A DNA stretch of 64,000 nt from NCBI RefSeq assembly GCF_007860125.1, contig NZ_SJPW01000006.1, forward strand, positions 367,844 to 431,843, in the 5' to 3' direction. A program made the translations under genes and the position numbers. The stretch is from Rubripirellula tenax (GTDB taxonomy: Bacteria > Planctomycetota > Planctomycetia > Pirellulales > Pirellulaceae). The notes beneath the pieces were generated by a model. The model did not search any database, was not told where the DNA came from, and saw nothing but the letters and a program-made list of their open reading frames with translations. Shown here piece by piece: positions 1 to 8,517 of the stretch (the first letter of the stretch is position 1; every line of letters starts with the position of its first letter).

Positions 1-506
1 ACACCCGAAACGGCATAGACGGCCAACATCAAACCAAATCCGAGTGCCATTCCGACCATGCTGAAGACGCCGTCAAGCAGCGAGCCGCTGATCCGCTTGC
101 CTACACTAGCGATCGAAAAGTTTGGATTGGCACCCAATAAAACCGCGGCGGACCGATCGGTTGTCGATCCATACTGGTTCAGCAGCTTGCCGCCCGCTGC
201 AGACATGCCACCCGTGGGCGCAGAGCGGCCCGGTTGAGGCACCGCGCGGACGGGTTGCAAATCACCGTCCGTCAATTCGTCGAACATGGCAGGATCAAAA
301 TCGTTGCTCGATGCGGCCGCTCGCGAAGGAGCTGCGGCAGGCCGCGATGGCGCCGCCGTCGGAGCACCGGTTGGTCGAGCTGCACCAGCCGGCTTCGCGG
401 CGCCAGGTGCACGCAATTGCTTCCCACAACTGCACTTGACGACCTTGCCGGCTGCCGTATCGGGCACGTTCAAAACGGTGGCGCAACTGGGACACTTGAT
501 TTTCAT
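1..506 (-). CDS. Zinc-ribbon, RDD-like membrane protein (partial, 3' end outside window)
   Basis: Read on the minus strand from ATG at 506-504 and open to the window edge (168 codons). The N-terminus MKIKCPSCATVLNVP followed by a KCSCGKQLRAP stretch gives two CxxC-type knuckles (CPSC and CSCG), a zinc-ribbon seen at the head of many planctomycete membrane proteins. A low-complexity Ala/Pro linker follows (about residues 33-65), then an acidic segment. From about residue 135 the text KRISGSLLDGVFSMVGMALGF begins a hydrophobic segment that resembles the first helix of an RDD domain, so the protein is probably anchored in the inner membrane with a cytoplasmic zinc ribbon. No substrate can be named. 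The RDD call rests on a short fragment and is tentative; the coding call itself is firm. Confidence 0.7.
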   Translation of the reverse strand, partial: MKIKCPSCATVLNVPDTAAGKVVKCSCGKQLRAPGAAKPAGAARPTGAPTAAPSRPAAAPSRAAASSNDFDPAMFDELTDGDLQPVRAVPQPGRSAPTGGMSAAGGKLLNQYGSTTDRSAAVLLGANPNFSIASVGKRISGSLLDGVFSMVGMALGFGLMLAVYAVSG

Positions 507-796
507 GAACACAAATCGAATCGAGTACAAAATCGGCCTTCATGGGATGGCTCGCGATCGAGCGCATGATAGTTGATTCTCGACACGAGAGGGTCTGAAG
601 TCGGCTTTAGGTGCCATTTACCGCCCACATATCGCACAACGGCGCAGACGTGAACGGTTGCTCATAGTATTTTGGATTGATCGGGTCGCTTAAAGATTTC
701 TCGCAATAGAGACGACATTTGCGTCTCTTGCCGACGAGAGTTTCTCCATTTTATTTAGCCGATCGCTCCCGCCCCACAAGCCGTCTGTTGCCCAAA
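507..796. other. Divergent intergenic region
   Basis: About 290 bases between the zinc-ribbon gene (minus) and the beta-helix giant (plus). It should hold both promoters. I see no convincing -35/-10 pair. TCTCG-ACA-CGAGA near 582-594 is a small perfect inverted repeat of uncertain meaning. An upstream in-frame TTG at 719 would lengthen the downstream protein by 26 residues. Confidence 0.3.
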
Positions 797-3700
797 ATGT
801 CGATCCTCCGATTTTTGTCTCATCGAAGTTCCACTCGCCGAGCGTCGAAGCGGCGCGTCCACCAAACGGGACTGCAGCGCCGCCGATCGATCTTGGAGAC
901 TCTCGAAGATCGTCGCGTCTTGGCTTCGTTTGCGGTGATCACGTCGGCCGACACGGGCAACGGTTCATTGCGGGAAGCCATCGCGTCGGCAAACGCTTCG
1001 CTGGGGCCCGACGTGATCACGTTCGCGCCTTCGGTAACCGGAACGATCACGTTGGGCGCCATCAATGGTCCGTTGTCGATCACCGATTCCGTTTCGATCG
1101 CTGGGCCGGGATCGGGGGCGCTAACCATTCGTGCAAACACGAACGCGACGAACGAGTTTCGTATCTTTGACGTCCAACCGGGTTCCGGCGATGTCTCGAT
1201 CGCGGGTCTGACGCTATCGGGTGGACGCGTGACAGGACAGGCCGGCGGCGCGATCCGTTATCAAAGCGTCGGTACGCTGACGGTCCAGGACAGTGTCCTG
1301 AGCGGAAACGTTGCAAACAATGGTGGCGCGATCTATGGCGAATACGACGGCACGATCGCCGTCATCAACAGCACTTTCGAAAACAACGAAGCAAAGTACG
1401 GCGGCGGTGGTGCCATTCATGCGATCGAAACGGACATCACCGTCCAAGACAGTACGTTCAACAACAATCGTTCGTACGGAAGTGGCGGGGCGATCTCAAG
1501 CTTCTCGTTGGGGTCCATTTCGATCACCAACAGCCAACTGACCAACAACCAAGTGACCGAAGCGGGCTTCAACGGCGGCGCTATCGATAGCGGTGATGGC
1601 GCCGTTACGATTGCGAACAGTGTGATCAGCGGCAACACAGTCGCAGGTGGCGACGGCGGCGGACTGTACAGCATCAATGGCGCTGTCACGATCACGTCGT
1701 CGACCTTCGATGGGAACATCGCAAACTACAACGGCGGTGCGATCTTGAACGATGTCGGCCCGCTTACGATCACGGACTCGATGATCACCAACAACCGAGC
1801 ACAGTATGGCGACGGCGGCGGCATCTCGAATTTTGTCGGCAACCTGACGCTGACGCGTTCGACCGTCAGTGCCAACAACAGCGTTACCGACGGTGGTGGC
1901 GTCTCCAACGTCAGCGGTATCGTTGTCGTTCGCGACAGCACCATCGACAACAACACATCGGGTGGCGACGGCGGAGGACTGGCAACGATCACCGGTGCGG
2001 TCGCTTTGATCAACTCGACCGTATCAACCAACACCGCCAATGTGCGCGGCGGCGGAATCCAAACTGACAATGCACCAGTTCGATTGGTGAACTCGACCCT
2101 GGTGGAAAATACTTCGAACATTTCGGGCGGCGGCATTGGGACGCTCAACGACGGTATTTTCGTGGGCGACAATTCAGCGTCGATCTTGATTCACAACACG
2201 ATCGTTGCCGCCAACACATCGCCGATCGGCCCCGACTTTGTATCGCCGTCAACACCAGTAACGAATCTGGAAGTCCGCAACAGTTTGATCGGCAACAACA
2301 AGGACACTTCGTTGTCCGCATCCAACGGCACTTCGAACGGAAACTATGTGGGGACACCCACGGCGTTGATCAACCCATCACTGGGGCCTCTTTCATCCAA
2401 CGGCGGAACCACGCGAACTCACAACCCCGGCCCCAGCAGCCTTGCCGTTGACCATGGTTCCAATGCCTTGGCACTCGATTTGGGGCCCGATGCGAGACCG
2501 GGGGGCGGCGATGACACGTCGTTGGTCGGCGATCAACGCGGCGGCCTGTTCGCTCGAATTGCCAACGCGGGCGGCGGTGGATCCACGGTCGACATCGGTG
2601 CCATCGAACGGCAAGCCAGACCGATCCTAACGGTCGATTCCTCGGCTGATGAATCCGACGGAAACCTTGCCCCCGGCGACCGAACGCTACGCGAGTTGAT
2701 CGAACTGGCAAACGCCAGCGACGGTTTCGACACGATCATCATTCCGGCCAGCATTGGGTCGACGATCACGCTGGATCCCGCGCTCGGCCCACTGCTCATC
2801 TCTGATACCGTTTCTATTATTGGCCCCGGCGCCGATCTCGTCGCCTTGGTCGCTGCGGACGGCGAGAGTCAGCGTTTGGTGCAAATCACCAGCACGGCCG
2901 GCAACGTCACCGTTTCCGGTTTGCGGATGTCGGGCGGGAATGCTGGGCTTGGCGGCGGTGGAGCGATTCAGTCGCTGTCGCCGGGCGACTTGGTCGTAAC
3001 CAACGTCGAATTGTCCGACAACGCCGCGGCAATTGGTGGGGCAATCCAAGCGTCGGCGGGAACCGTTTCGATCGCGTCGTCGTTGCTGGCGAACAACACG
3101 TCGACGGCGGGCGGTGGTGCTGTCGCCACATCCGGCACGGCGACCTTGATCGCCGTTGTCAACTCGACGTTTTCCGCCAATGCGGCGGGCACCGATGGCG
3201 GCGCGATTTTCGCCGGCGCCGGCGCTGTATCGATAGCATCGTCAACGATCACCGCGAACTCGGCAACGGCCATTGGCGGCGCGATTGCGATGGGCACGAG
3301 TTCGACAACGCTTCGAATCACCAACTCGATCGTTGCGTCGAACACCGCCGCCACGTCGCCCGAATTTTCCGACCCAACGACTCCCGCCACGAACCGAACG
3401 GTCGAGTTTTCGTTGATCGGTTCCAGTGCCGGTACGACCTTGGTCGCAACCACCGGCAGCAACGATCCGGATGCCAGTGGGAACTTTATCGGCGGAACCG
3501 CGGGAAGCGAACTCGATCCGCTGCTTCAACCGCTCGCGCTCGCTGGCGGTCGCTTGCGATCGCATGTTCCGATGACTGGCAGCCTGGCGATCGACAATGG
3601 CAGCACGATTCGATTGCCGGTCGACACCTACGACGTCAATGGAAATGGCAGCCGAACGGAAACGCTTCCCACCGACGTGCGGACCGCGCCTCGCGCGGTC

Positions 3701-5953
3701 GACGCCGTTGATATCGGATCCGTTGAACTGGCTCCGCTTCCCTCGGTCACTTGGAGCGCGATCGCAGATATCTCGTTCGGCACTCCCTTGGATACGACAC
3801 AGTTGAACGCGGTATCGACCGCCGCCGGATCTTTTGTTTACTCGCCCGTGGCCGGAACGGTTCTGGATGCCGGCGACGGCCAAACATTGACGGCGACGTT
3901 CACTCCCAATAACCCCTTGGCGTTTCGTTCCGTCGTGGCAACCAATTCGATCAACGTCAATACGGCGGACCCCATGATCAACTGGAATGACCCGTCGACG
4001 ATTGTCTTTGGTACCGCGCTGACCGAAACTCAATTGAACGCGATGTCAAACGTCACGGGGACGTTTGTCTACACGCCCGTGATCGATACGGTGCTGGATG
4101 CCGGTGACGACCAAGTGCTGAGTGTCCAGTTCACACCCGACGATCCAAACTACAACGCGGTCACATCGACCGTCATGATTGATGTTCAGAAAGCGACCGC
4201 AACAATCACTTGGAATGATCCCGACGATATTCTTGCCGGCACGCCTTTGTCCGCGGCGCAACTGAATGCGACAGCGGACCTTGCTGGCACGTTCGTATAC
4301 ACGCCGCCGCTAGGAACCATTCTTGCCACCGGACTCGACCAAACCTTGACGGCCGAGTTCACGCCCGATGATGCGACCAACTATGGCGTCACGACGGCGA
4401 CGGTGATGATCAATGTCATCCAAGCCAACAGCGACGATTACGGCGACGCACCGTCCGACTATCCCGTCACCTTGTCCGATGACGGAGCCCGGCATGCCGT
4501 GGGCAGTTTGCGACTGGGAAGCACCATCACCCAGGACACCGACGGCCAGCCTTCGGCCAACGCCGATGCGGATTCCGATGATGGCGTCGTTTTGATTGCC
4601 GACCCAGTAGCGTCCGCGAGCGCCGCAACGACGGCTAGTTTCTCTGTCACGGCATCCGCAGCGGGCAAATTGGACGCCTGGTTGGACTTCGGCGCGGACG
4701 GATCCTGGGACGCCGCGGACCAGATCGCCGACAGCATCGATTTAGTTGCCGGCACAAACGTTCTGTCGTTCACCATCCCTGCCGGTAAACAGGCGGACGT
4801 GACGTTCGCTCGATTCCGACTCAGCTCGGCCGGCGGCTTGTCGCCCACCGGATTCGCAAACAATGGCGAAGTCGAAGACTACCTTGTCGAGATCTTCGAG
4901 GGCGATGCAACCGCGGACATCATTGTCACGCCACCCTCGGGATCCACAATCGTCGAGTCCGTCGGCGGCGAAGTGATCGTACGAGCGGGCGACATCGTAT
5001 TGTTCCGTGCGTCGGCGTCAGAGTTGGCGTCGTTGCAGGTCAGCGGTGGAAACGACGACGACTCGATCGAACTGAACACGATCGGTTTGGCATCGGGCTC
5101 TACCCTCGTCGTCGAGGGCGGTCAGGGCACCAACACGCTCGTTGTGCAGACCGCGACACTTGATCTGACAGATACCGCTTCGATTGCCGCCGAAGACTTC
5201 GCGGTCATTGACTTATCTTCGCCCAATGCACAAACGGTAACGATCAACACGGCAACGGTTTCAGCGCTCTCACCGAGCGACCGTTCGATCTTGGTCCGAG
5301 GCGACGGTTCGCTCGACCGATTCGTCTTTGCCGACGCCGCCGAGTGGCGACTGGGTGCACCGGAGTTGATCGATGGTGAATTCATGCTCGTCGCAGTCCA
5401 ACAGAGCAGCGGCGAGATCGTCCGTTCGACCATGTCCACAGGATGGCACAACTTCATCGAGCCTTCCGACGTCAACAACAGCGGCGGTGTCACTGCCAGC
5501 GACGCGCTGGTGATCATTAACGAACTCGGCCGGCGTTCATTCTCGACGGCCCCGAGTGGCGACCTGGATGACCCGGCCTCGCTGGACGTCTTCCCAGGGA
5601 CCTACTACGACCAAAATGCCGACGGACGAGCCACCGCGCTAGACGCACTGCGAGTGATCAACCAATTGGCCCGCATCCGAAACGGAGGTCCCGGCCTTGA
5701 ACAAATTGTAGGTGAACAGATCGCCGGCATCGCAATCGAGAGACGGACGACAACCGTCCCCGACGCGGTGAGTGCAGCCGAAGTTCCCGCCACCGAAGTG
5801 CCGCAGCGTACCGCAACGCAATCGTTCACGAGCCCTACGGTTGTGGCGAAAACGCAGCCAATCACCATCGCCGAAGCCGCGACGGAATCGAGTGATTGGG
5901 AAACCCAGGTCGACCAAACGTTGGCCCAATGGTCGCCCGACTGGCTGCAGTAG
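797..5953 (+). CDS. Giant secreted parallel-beta-helix surface protein with MBG-like, GEVED and dockerin domains
   Basis: Predicted exported surface protein of 1718 residues. After an Arg-rich head comes ILETLEDRRVLAS, the planctomycete LExLExRxLL sorting motif (residues about 33-45). Two pectin-lyase-like beta-helix blocks follow, each opened by a GSLREAI / RTLRELI signature (near residues 60 and 640) and built from repeats such as NNGGAIYG, NGGAID and GGGAIQS. Three tandem MBG-like Ig-fold repeats (about 980-1210) share the pattern WNDP..I.FGT.L...QLNA. A GEVED domain (about 1213-1370) ends in NNGEVEDYLVEI. Near 1555-1632 two dockerin-type I calcium loops (DVNNSGGVTASDALVIINEL and DQNADGRATALDALRVINQL) are visible. 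ATG 797 is preferred over the upstream TTG 719 because it places the basic stretch and sorting motif at a normal distance from the start. Likely role: adhesion or cell-surface matrix (inference). Confidence 0.88.
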   Translation: MSILRFLSHRSSTRRASKRRVHQTGLQRRRSILETLEDRRVLASFAVITSADTGNGSLREAIASANASLGPDVITFAPSVTGTITLGAINGPLSITDSVSIAGPGSGALTIRANTNATNEFRIFDVQPGSGDVSIAGLTLSGGRVTGQAGGAIRYQSVGTLTVQDSVLSGNVANNGGAIYGEYDGTIAVINSTFENNEAKYGGGGAIHAIETDITVQDSTFNNNRSYGSGGAISSFSLGSISITNSQLTNNQVTEAGFNGGAIDSGDGAVTIANSVISGNTVAGGDGGGLYSINGAVTITSSTFDGNIANYNGGAILNDVGPLTITDSMITNNRAQYGDGGGISNFVGNLTLTRSTVSANNSVTDGGGVSNVSGIVVVRDSTIDNNTSGGDGGGLATITGAVALINSTVSTNTANVRGGGIQTDNAPVRLVNSTLVENTSNISGGGIGTLNDGIFVGDNSASILIHNTIVAANTSPIGPDFVSPSTPVTNLEVRNSLIGNNKDTSLSASNGTSNGNYVGTPTALINPSLGPLSSNGGTTRTHNPGPSSLAVDHGSNALALDLGPDARPGGGDDTSLVGDQRGGLFARIANAGGGGSTVDIGAIERQARPILTVDSSADESDGNLAPGDRTLRELIELANASDGFDTIIIPASIGSTITLDPALGPLLISDTVSIIGPGADLVALVAADGESQRLVQITSTAGNVTVSGLRMSGGNAGLGGGGAIQSLSPGDLVVTNVELSDNAAAIGGAIQASAGTVSIASSLLANNTSTAGGGAVATSGTATLIAVVNSTFSANAAGTDGGAIFAGAGAVSIASSTITANSATAIGGAIAMGTSSTTLRITNSIVASNTAATSPEFSDPTTPATNRTVEFSLIGSSAGTTLVATTGSNDPDASGNFIGGTAGSELDPLLQPLALAGGRLRSHVPMTGSLAIDNGSTIRLPVDTYDVNGNGSRTETLPTDVRTAPRAVDAVDIGSVELAPLPSVTWSAIADISFGTPLDTTQLNAVSTAAGSFVYSPVAGTVLDAGDGQTLTATFTPNNPLAFRSVVATNSINVNTADPMINWNDPSTIVFGTALTETQLNAMSNVTGTFVYTPVIDTVLDAGDDQVLSVQFTPDDPNYNAVTSTVMIDVQKATATITWNDPDDILAGTPLSAAQLNATADLAGTFVYTPPLGTILATGLDQTLTAEFTPDDATNYGVTTATVMINVIQANSDDYGDAPSDYPVTLSDDGARHAVGSLRLGSTITQDTDGQPSANADADSDDGVVLIADPVASASAATTASFSVTASAAGKLDAWLDFGADGSWDAADQIADSIDLVAGTNVLSFTIPAGKQADVTFARFRLSSAGGLSPTGFANNGEVEDYLVEIFEGDATADIIVTPPSGSTIVESVGGEVIVRAGDIVLFRASASELASLQVSGGNDDDSIELNTIGLASGSTLVVEGGQGTNTLVVQTATLDLTDTASIAAEDFAVIDLSSPNAQTVTINTATVSALSPSDRSILVRGDGSLDRFVFADAAEWRLGAPELIDGEFMLVAVQQSSGEIVRSTMSTGWHNFIEPSDVNNSGGVTASDALVIINELGRRSFSTAPSGDLDDPASLDVFPGTYYDQNADGRATALDALRVINQLARIRNGGPGLEQIVGEQIAGIAIERRTTTVPDAVSAAEVPATEVPQRTATQSFTSPTVVAKTQPITIAEAATESSDWETQVDQTLAQWSPDWLQ

Positions 5954-6033
5954 AGCGTTGAAAGAATAGCTCAAATACACCTATTTCAAACCGTCAAAAC
6001 GGATTATCATTTTACGTCCGTGAAGATCGCCAT

Positions 6034-6107
6034 CGGGGCGTGGCTCAGCCTGGTAGAGCGCTGCGTTCGGGACGCAGAGGTCGTGTGTTCAAATCACATC
6101 GCCCCGA
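6034..6107 (+). tRNA. tRNA-Pro (anticodon CGG)
   Basis: Full cloverleaf: acceptor CGGGGCG (6034-6040) pairs with CGCCCCG (6100-6106), discriminator A at 6107. Anticodon stem CTGCG/CGCAG encloses loop TTCGGGA, giving anticodon CGG. T-arm GTGTG/CACAT encloses TTCAAAT. The first base C and the G18-G19-containing D-loop (GCCTGGTA) fit proline tRNA. No CCA is encoded. The 3' part overlaps the antisense end of a serine recombinase remnant, which marks it as an integration site. Confidence 0.96.
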
Positions 6108-6517
6108 CTATCTTTCGTAACAAGCCCTTCGGCCAACAGGTCGAAGGTCTTTCTCATTGTGGCGCATAGGTTTACGTCATCCAGAGAACAGTTCAAACAG
6201 ACGATTTCGAGGATTCGACGTTTGGCGGCGTAATCAGCCGTAACCCACCTAGCACGAAGGCTTTGCGAAAGTTCAAACGCTTTCACTGCTATGTCGATGG
6301 TTTCGTTCCGGCCACGGTCACAACGCTCAATTTCGAGCCTCAACGACGCCGCTTCGTCCCTCAGTTCACGGGCTTTGTGAGCAAAGGTATCAGCATCGAT
6401 CTCTTCGAGCAGGCGAAGGTTGGCCACTGTTTCCCGTTCTCCGTTTCGCTGTTTGCAAAACGAACAATAGTAGTTCGGCCAACCCCCCTCACTATGTGGA
6501 GGACTTTCAGGCGCCCA
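6089..6517 (-). pseudogene. Large serine recombinase, C-terminal remnant, ending inside tRNA-Pro
   Basis: Minus-strand open stretch from 6517 that lacks a catalytic N-terminus; the frame is closed by TGA at 6520-6518. It contains YYCSFC, one CxxC half of a recombinase zinc beta-ribbon, then a coiled-coil helix (VANLRLLEEIDADTFAHK) and the typical tail of planctomycete recombinases (KRRILEIVCLNCSLDD, then FDLLAEGL). The resolvase catalytic serine domain is absent, so the gene is a 5'-truncated relic. The last five codons (SRGDV-I) and the stop are antisense to the tRNA-Pro T-arm and acceptor stem, so integration created or preserved the gene's 3' end in the tRNA. Adjacent transposase/DUF1580 fragments support a decayed integrative element. 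Confidence 0.75.
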
Positions 6518-6679
6518 TCACTGGTCCCTTTTCAGTGCCCCGTGACAGGTGGGAGCCAAAGGGTTTCGGACTGGGGTCAATTCACAGGGCAATCGCACGT
6601 TGATTTCGTATCGGTCCAAGGATTGCGTTGTCATTTCGGAAGTCAAGACGCTCGCTTTTGAGTGGCGTGCTTCCCGCAC

Positions 6680-6684
6680 GGAGG
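6680..6684 (+). promoter_or_regulatory. Shine-Dalgarno GGAGG deciding start 6694
   Basis: GGAGG lies 9 bases before ATG 6694, the natural ISAs1 transposase start. It argues against the earlier in-frame TTG at 6628. Confidence 0.6.
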
Positions 6685-6693
6685 TGCCAAGTG

Positions 6694-7353
6694 ATGAACA
6701 GTCCAGCAGCCATTGTTTGCAAAAGCTTTGTAAATGTTACCGACCCACGGGCTGAGCGTGGCCATAACCATGACTTGCTCGAAGTGATTTTCATCACGCT
6801 CACTGCGACGATTTGTGGTGCCAACAGCTGGACTGATGTAGAGCGGTTCGCCAATGGAAAGATCAAATGGTTTCGCCGTTACATCAAGTTGGAGAACGGC
6901 GTGCCCAGTCACGACACACTCGGACGAATTTTCAGCCGACTCGATACGGGTGAGTTTCTCGCGGCGATGCATCACTGGGTAGACCAATTTGCCCGTTCGC
7001 TTCGAGGCAAGGGCATCGCCATCGATGGAAAGGTTCTTCGTGGATCGTTTGATCGTGCTGCGGCCCAAAGCCCGTTGCACACGATGGCCGCTTTCGCTAC
7101 CGAGACGCGGTTGGTCATTCGGCAGTTGTCTGGAATTCCCGACGAAAAGTTGACAGAGGACGTGCTGTCACTGTCACAAGCCGCGCGTGAGTTGCACGGC
7201 CGGCCTCACCCCTCAACTATTTGGAGGTGGGCGAAACGTGGCGTAAACGGAGTAAAGCTGGAAACAATCCGGATCGGTTCCGGACGCATTTACACCAGCA
7301 AGCAATCCGTCGCCCGGTTCTTGGAAGCAACTCAAGAATCAGCCAAATCATAG
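6694..7353 (+). CDS. ISAs1-family transposase N-terminus fused in frame to a DUF1580-type HTH module
   Basis: Two unrelated parts in one 219-residue frame. Residues 1 to about 145 are the N-terminal half of an ISAs1 (H-repeat) transposase: DPRAERGHNHDLLEVI, then VPSHDTLGRIFSRLD, then IAIDGKVLRGS, which contains the first catalytic Asp of the DDE domain, then HTMAAFATETRLVIRQLS. The later catalytic residues are gone. From about 7134 (IPDEKLTEDVLSLSQAAREL) the frame becomes a DUF1580 protein with an HTH-like RPHPSTIWRWAKRGVNGV and a C-terminal LETIRIGSGRIYTSKQSV. DUF1580 genes normally sit next to recombinases in planctomycete integrative elements, as here. A GC-rich hairpin follows at 7361-7391. 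The transposase part cannot be active. The DUF1580 part could still bind DNA. It is unclear whether the fusion arose by deletion or by insertion of an IS fragment. Confidence 0.75.
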   Translation: MNSPAAIVCKSFVNVTDPRAERGHNHDLLEVIFITLTATICGANSWTDVERFANGKIKWFRRYIKLENGVPSHDTLGRIFSRLDTGEFLAAMHHWVDQFARSLRGKGIAIDGKVLRGSFDRAAAQSPLHTMAAFATETRLVIRQLSGIPDEKLTEDVLSLSQAARELHGRPHPSTIWRWAKRGVNGVKLETIRIGSGRIYTSKQSVARFLEATQESAKS

Positions 7354-7360
7354 ACGACGG

Positions 7361-7391
7361 ACGCCCGCGCCGGATGACCGGTGACGGGCGT
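7361..7391 (+). terminator. GC-rich hairpin after the DUF1580 fusion
   Basis: ACGCCCG (7361-7367) pairs with CGGGCGT (7385-7391), with an inner CCGG/CCGG pair around ATGA, followed by TTTCG. It begins 8 bases after the stop codon. It fits an intrinsic terminator with a weak U-tract. Confidence 0.45.
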
Positions 7392-7506
7392 TTCGCGTTC
7401 CAATCTTTCACGTCGCATTGCTGCTAGGCGGGCGACATCATCACGGACGACGAAACCTTTTTGACGATTGAACCCGAACTGACAAGCCTTTTTGATCACG
7501 GGCAGT

Positions 7507-7785
7507 ATGCAAAAAAATCGGCAAGCTGCATACGATTCCGCGAAGCCCCTACAAGCCCAACGGCAGTTTGAAGCGTTGGACTCTCTTCTTTGCGCCGGCA
7601 AGAATGGCCGGACTCGCTACGAATTGGCCGTTGATACAGGGATCCTCTACCAGAGCATCAAATCGGTGGCACTGGCTTTGCTTCGCGATGGTCTAGTCGA
7701 AGAAAACGGAGAAGTATGGGTCGCGTACTCGCATGAAAATCTCCACCGTGTTGTCAGTCGCGTTTGCGTGGCGACAGAAATTTGA
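7507..7785 (+). CDS. Small winged-helix-like protein of the decayed element
   Basis: 92-residue protein from ATG 7507 (an upstream ATG at 7492 is also in frame). The middle reads as a winged-helix-like fold: FEALDSLLCAGKNGRTRYEL, then a recognition-like helix GILYQSIKSVALALLRDGLV and an apparent wing EENGEVWV. This resembles MarR/phage-type HTH proteins where a second helix selects DNA and the wing carries a hydrophobic strand. It lies between the DUF1580 fusion and another small ORF that it overlaps by a few bases, an arrangement usual in planctomycete integrative elements. No Shine-Dalgarno is clear. Function unknown; DNA binding is inference from the predicted fold only. Confidence 0.45.
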   Translation: MQKNRQAAYDSAKPLQAQRQFEALDSLLCAGKNGRTRYELAVDTGILYQSIKSVALALLRDGLVEENGEVWVAYSHENLHRVVSRVCVATEI

Positions 7786-8090
7786 TTGGTGAGGATGTTC
7801 TCGCGTTTCTGGACCAGTACCTGCGTTTGCTCAGAGGACAATTGATGGACGACCCGGATATCGAAACGCCGTGCCAGCGAATTTACAAGAACCATCGTCA
7901 AGCTCTAGAACTGATTTACAAATACGCTGGATCTCCGGCAGCAAGACTGCTCGGCGAAATAGAAGAAGCGATCACGAAACACGCGGACAAATGGCACATC
8001 CTCAACAAGACAACAAAGGCCGTAAATTTTGTCCCGGAGGAATGGCTAAAGTGGATGCCGGAAGTTGGGTCGCGTCCAAAGTTTGATTAG
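7782..8090 (+). CDS. Hypothetical protein of the decayed element
   Basis: About 102 residues. The start is unsettled: TTG 7782 overlaps the preceding stop by 4 bases, TTG 7764 overlaps it by 22, and the first ATG encodes MDDPDIETPCQRIYKNH at residue 20. The core (PCQRIYKNHRQALELIYKY) is amphipathic and Arg/Lys rich and resembles a segment seen in hypothetical proteins that accompany planctomycete recombinases; I recognise the context, not an activity. It ends with KAVNFVPEEWLKWMPEVGSR. It may be the remaining part of a longer protein, because the reading frame starts abruptly without an upstream ribosome site. Coding status is likely but not certain. Confidence 0.4.
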   Translation: MIGEDVLAFLDQYLRLLRGQLMDDPDIETPCQRIYKNHRQALELIYKYAGSPAARLLGEIEEAITKHADKWHILNKTTKAVNFVPEEWLKWMPEVGSRPKFD

Positions 8091-8517
8091 AGGTGCTGGG
8101 CAGCGCTCCGATTTAAACTACATCCAAAGAAGGGCTTTCTTGCTGCGCAGACATCTACACAATCCCGAAGCCAAAAGGTGAAGCTTCCCCGATAGCGTAA
8201 AGGCAAGCAGGGAAACAAACGGTCAGATCAATCGCGAGTTGAAAAAACCGGGCAACCCAAATTCTGTGCCGAACAGCATTGGGTTTGAAGCATTTAATTT
8301 TTTCTCGCTAGGTGCTACGTTACCTCCTCTGATCCGCTCCGAAATAAGGCAGGGTTTGCCGCCTGCAAGCTGGTCCGCAGTTCACCCGATGCGTTCGTCA
8401 AATTCGGATACTGGAGTAGCTTCGGCAAGATTGCCCGATTACGATACGGCGCGGGTTATCGATCTGTAACGAAGGCGATCGAAATCGCTCGAACACCTTT
8501 GGCAAAGCATCGATATC
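8091..8517. other. Gene-poor intergenic region before the RHS giant
   Basis: 427 bases with no ORF that I accept. A 76-codon frame at 8239-8469 has no recognisable domain. The region probably carries the promoter of the RHS gene; I cannot point to one. No second copy of the tRNA-Pro 3' end (attR) is visible here. Confidence 0.3.

Noticed and set aside
3242-4033. 263-codon minus-strand frame inside the beta-helix giant
   Set aside because: Antisense shadow of repeated coding sequence; no start signal or domain.
8239-8469. 76-codon frame upstream of the RHS gene
   Set aside because: No domain, no ribosome site and atypical composition; treated as non-coding.
6108-8517. Second copy of the tRNA-Pro 3' end as the right border of the decayed element
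   Set aside because: I scanned for a repeat of TTCAAATC...GCCCCGA and found none, so the right border is lost, degraded or outside the part that I could recognise.
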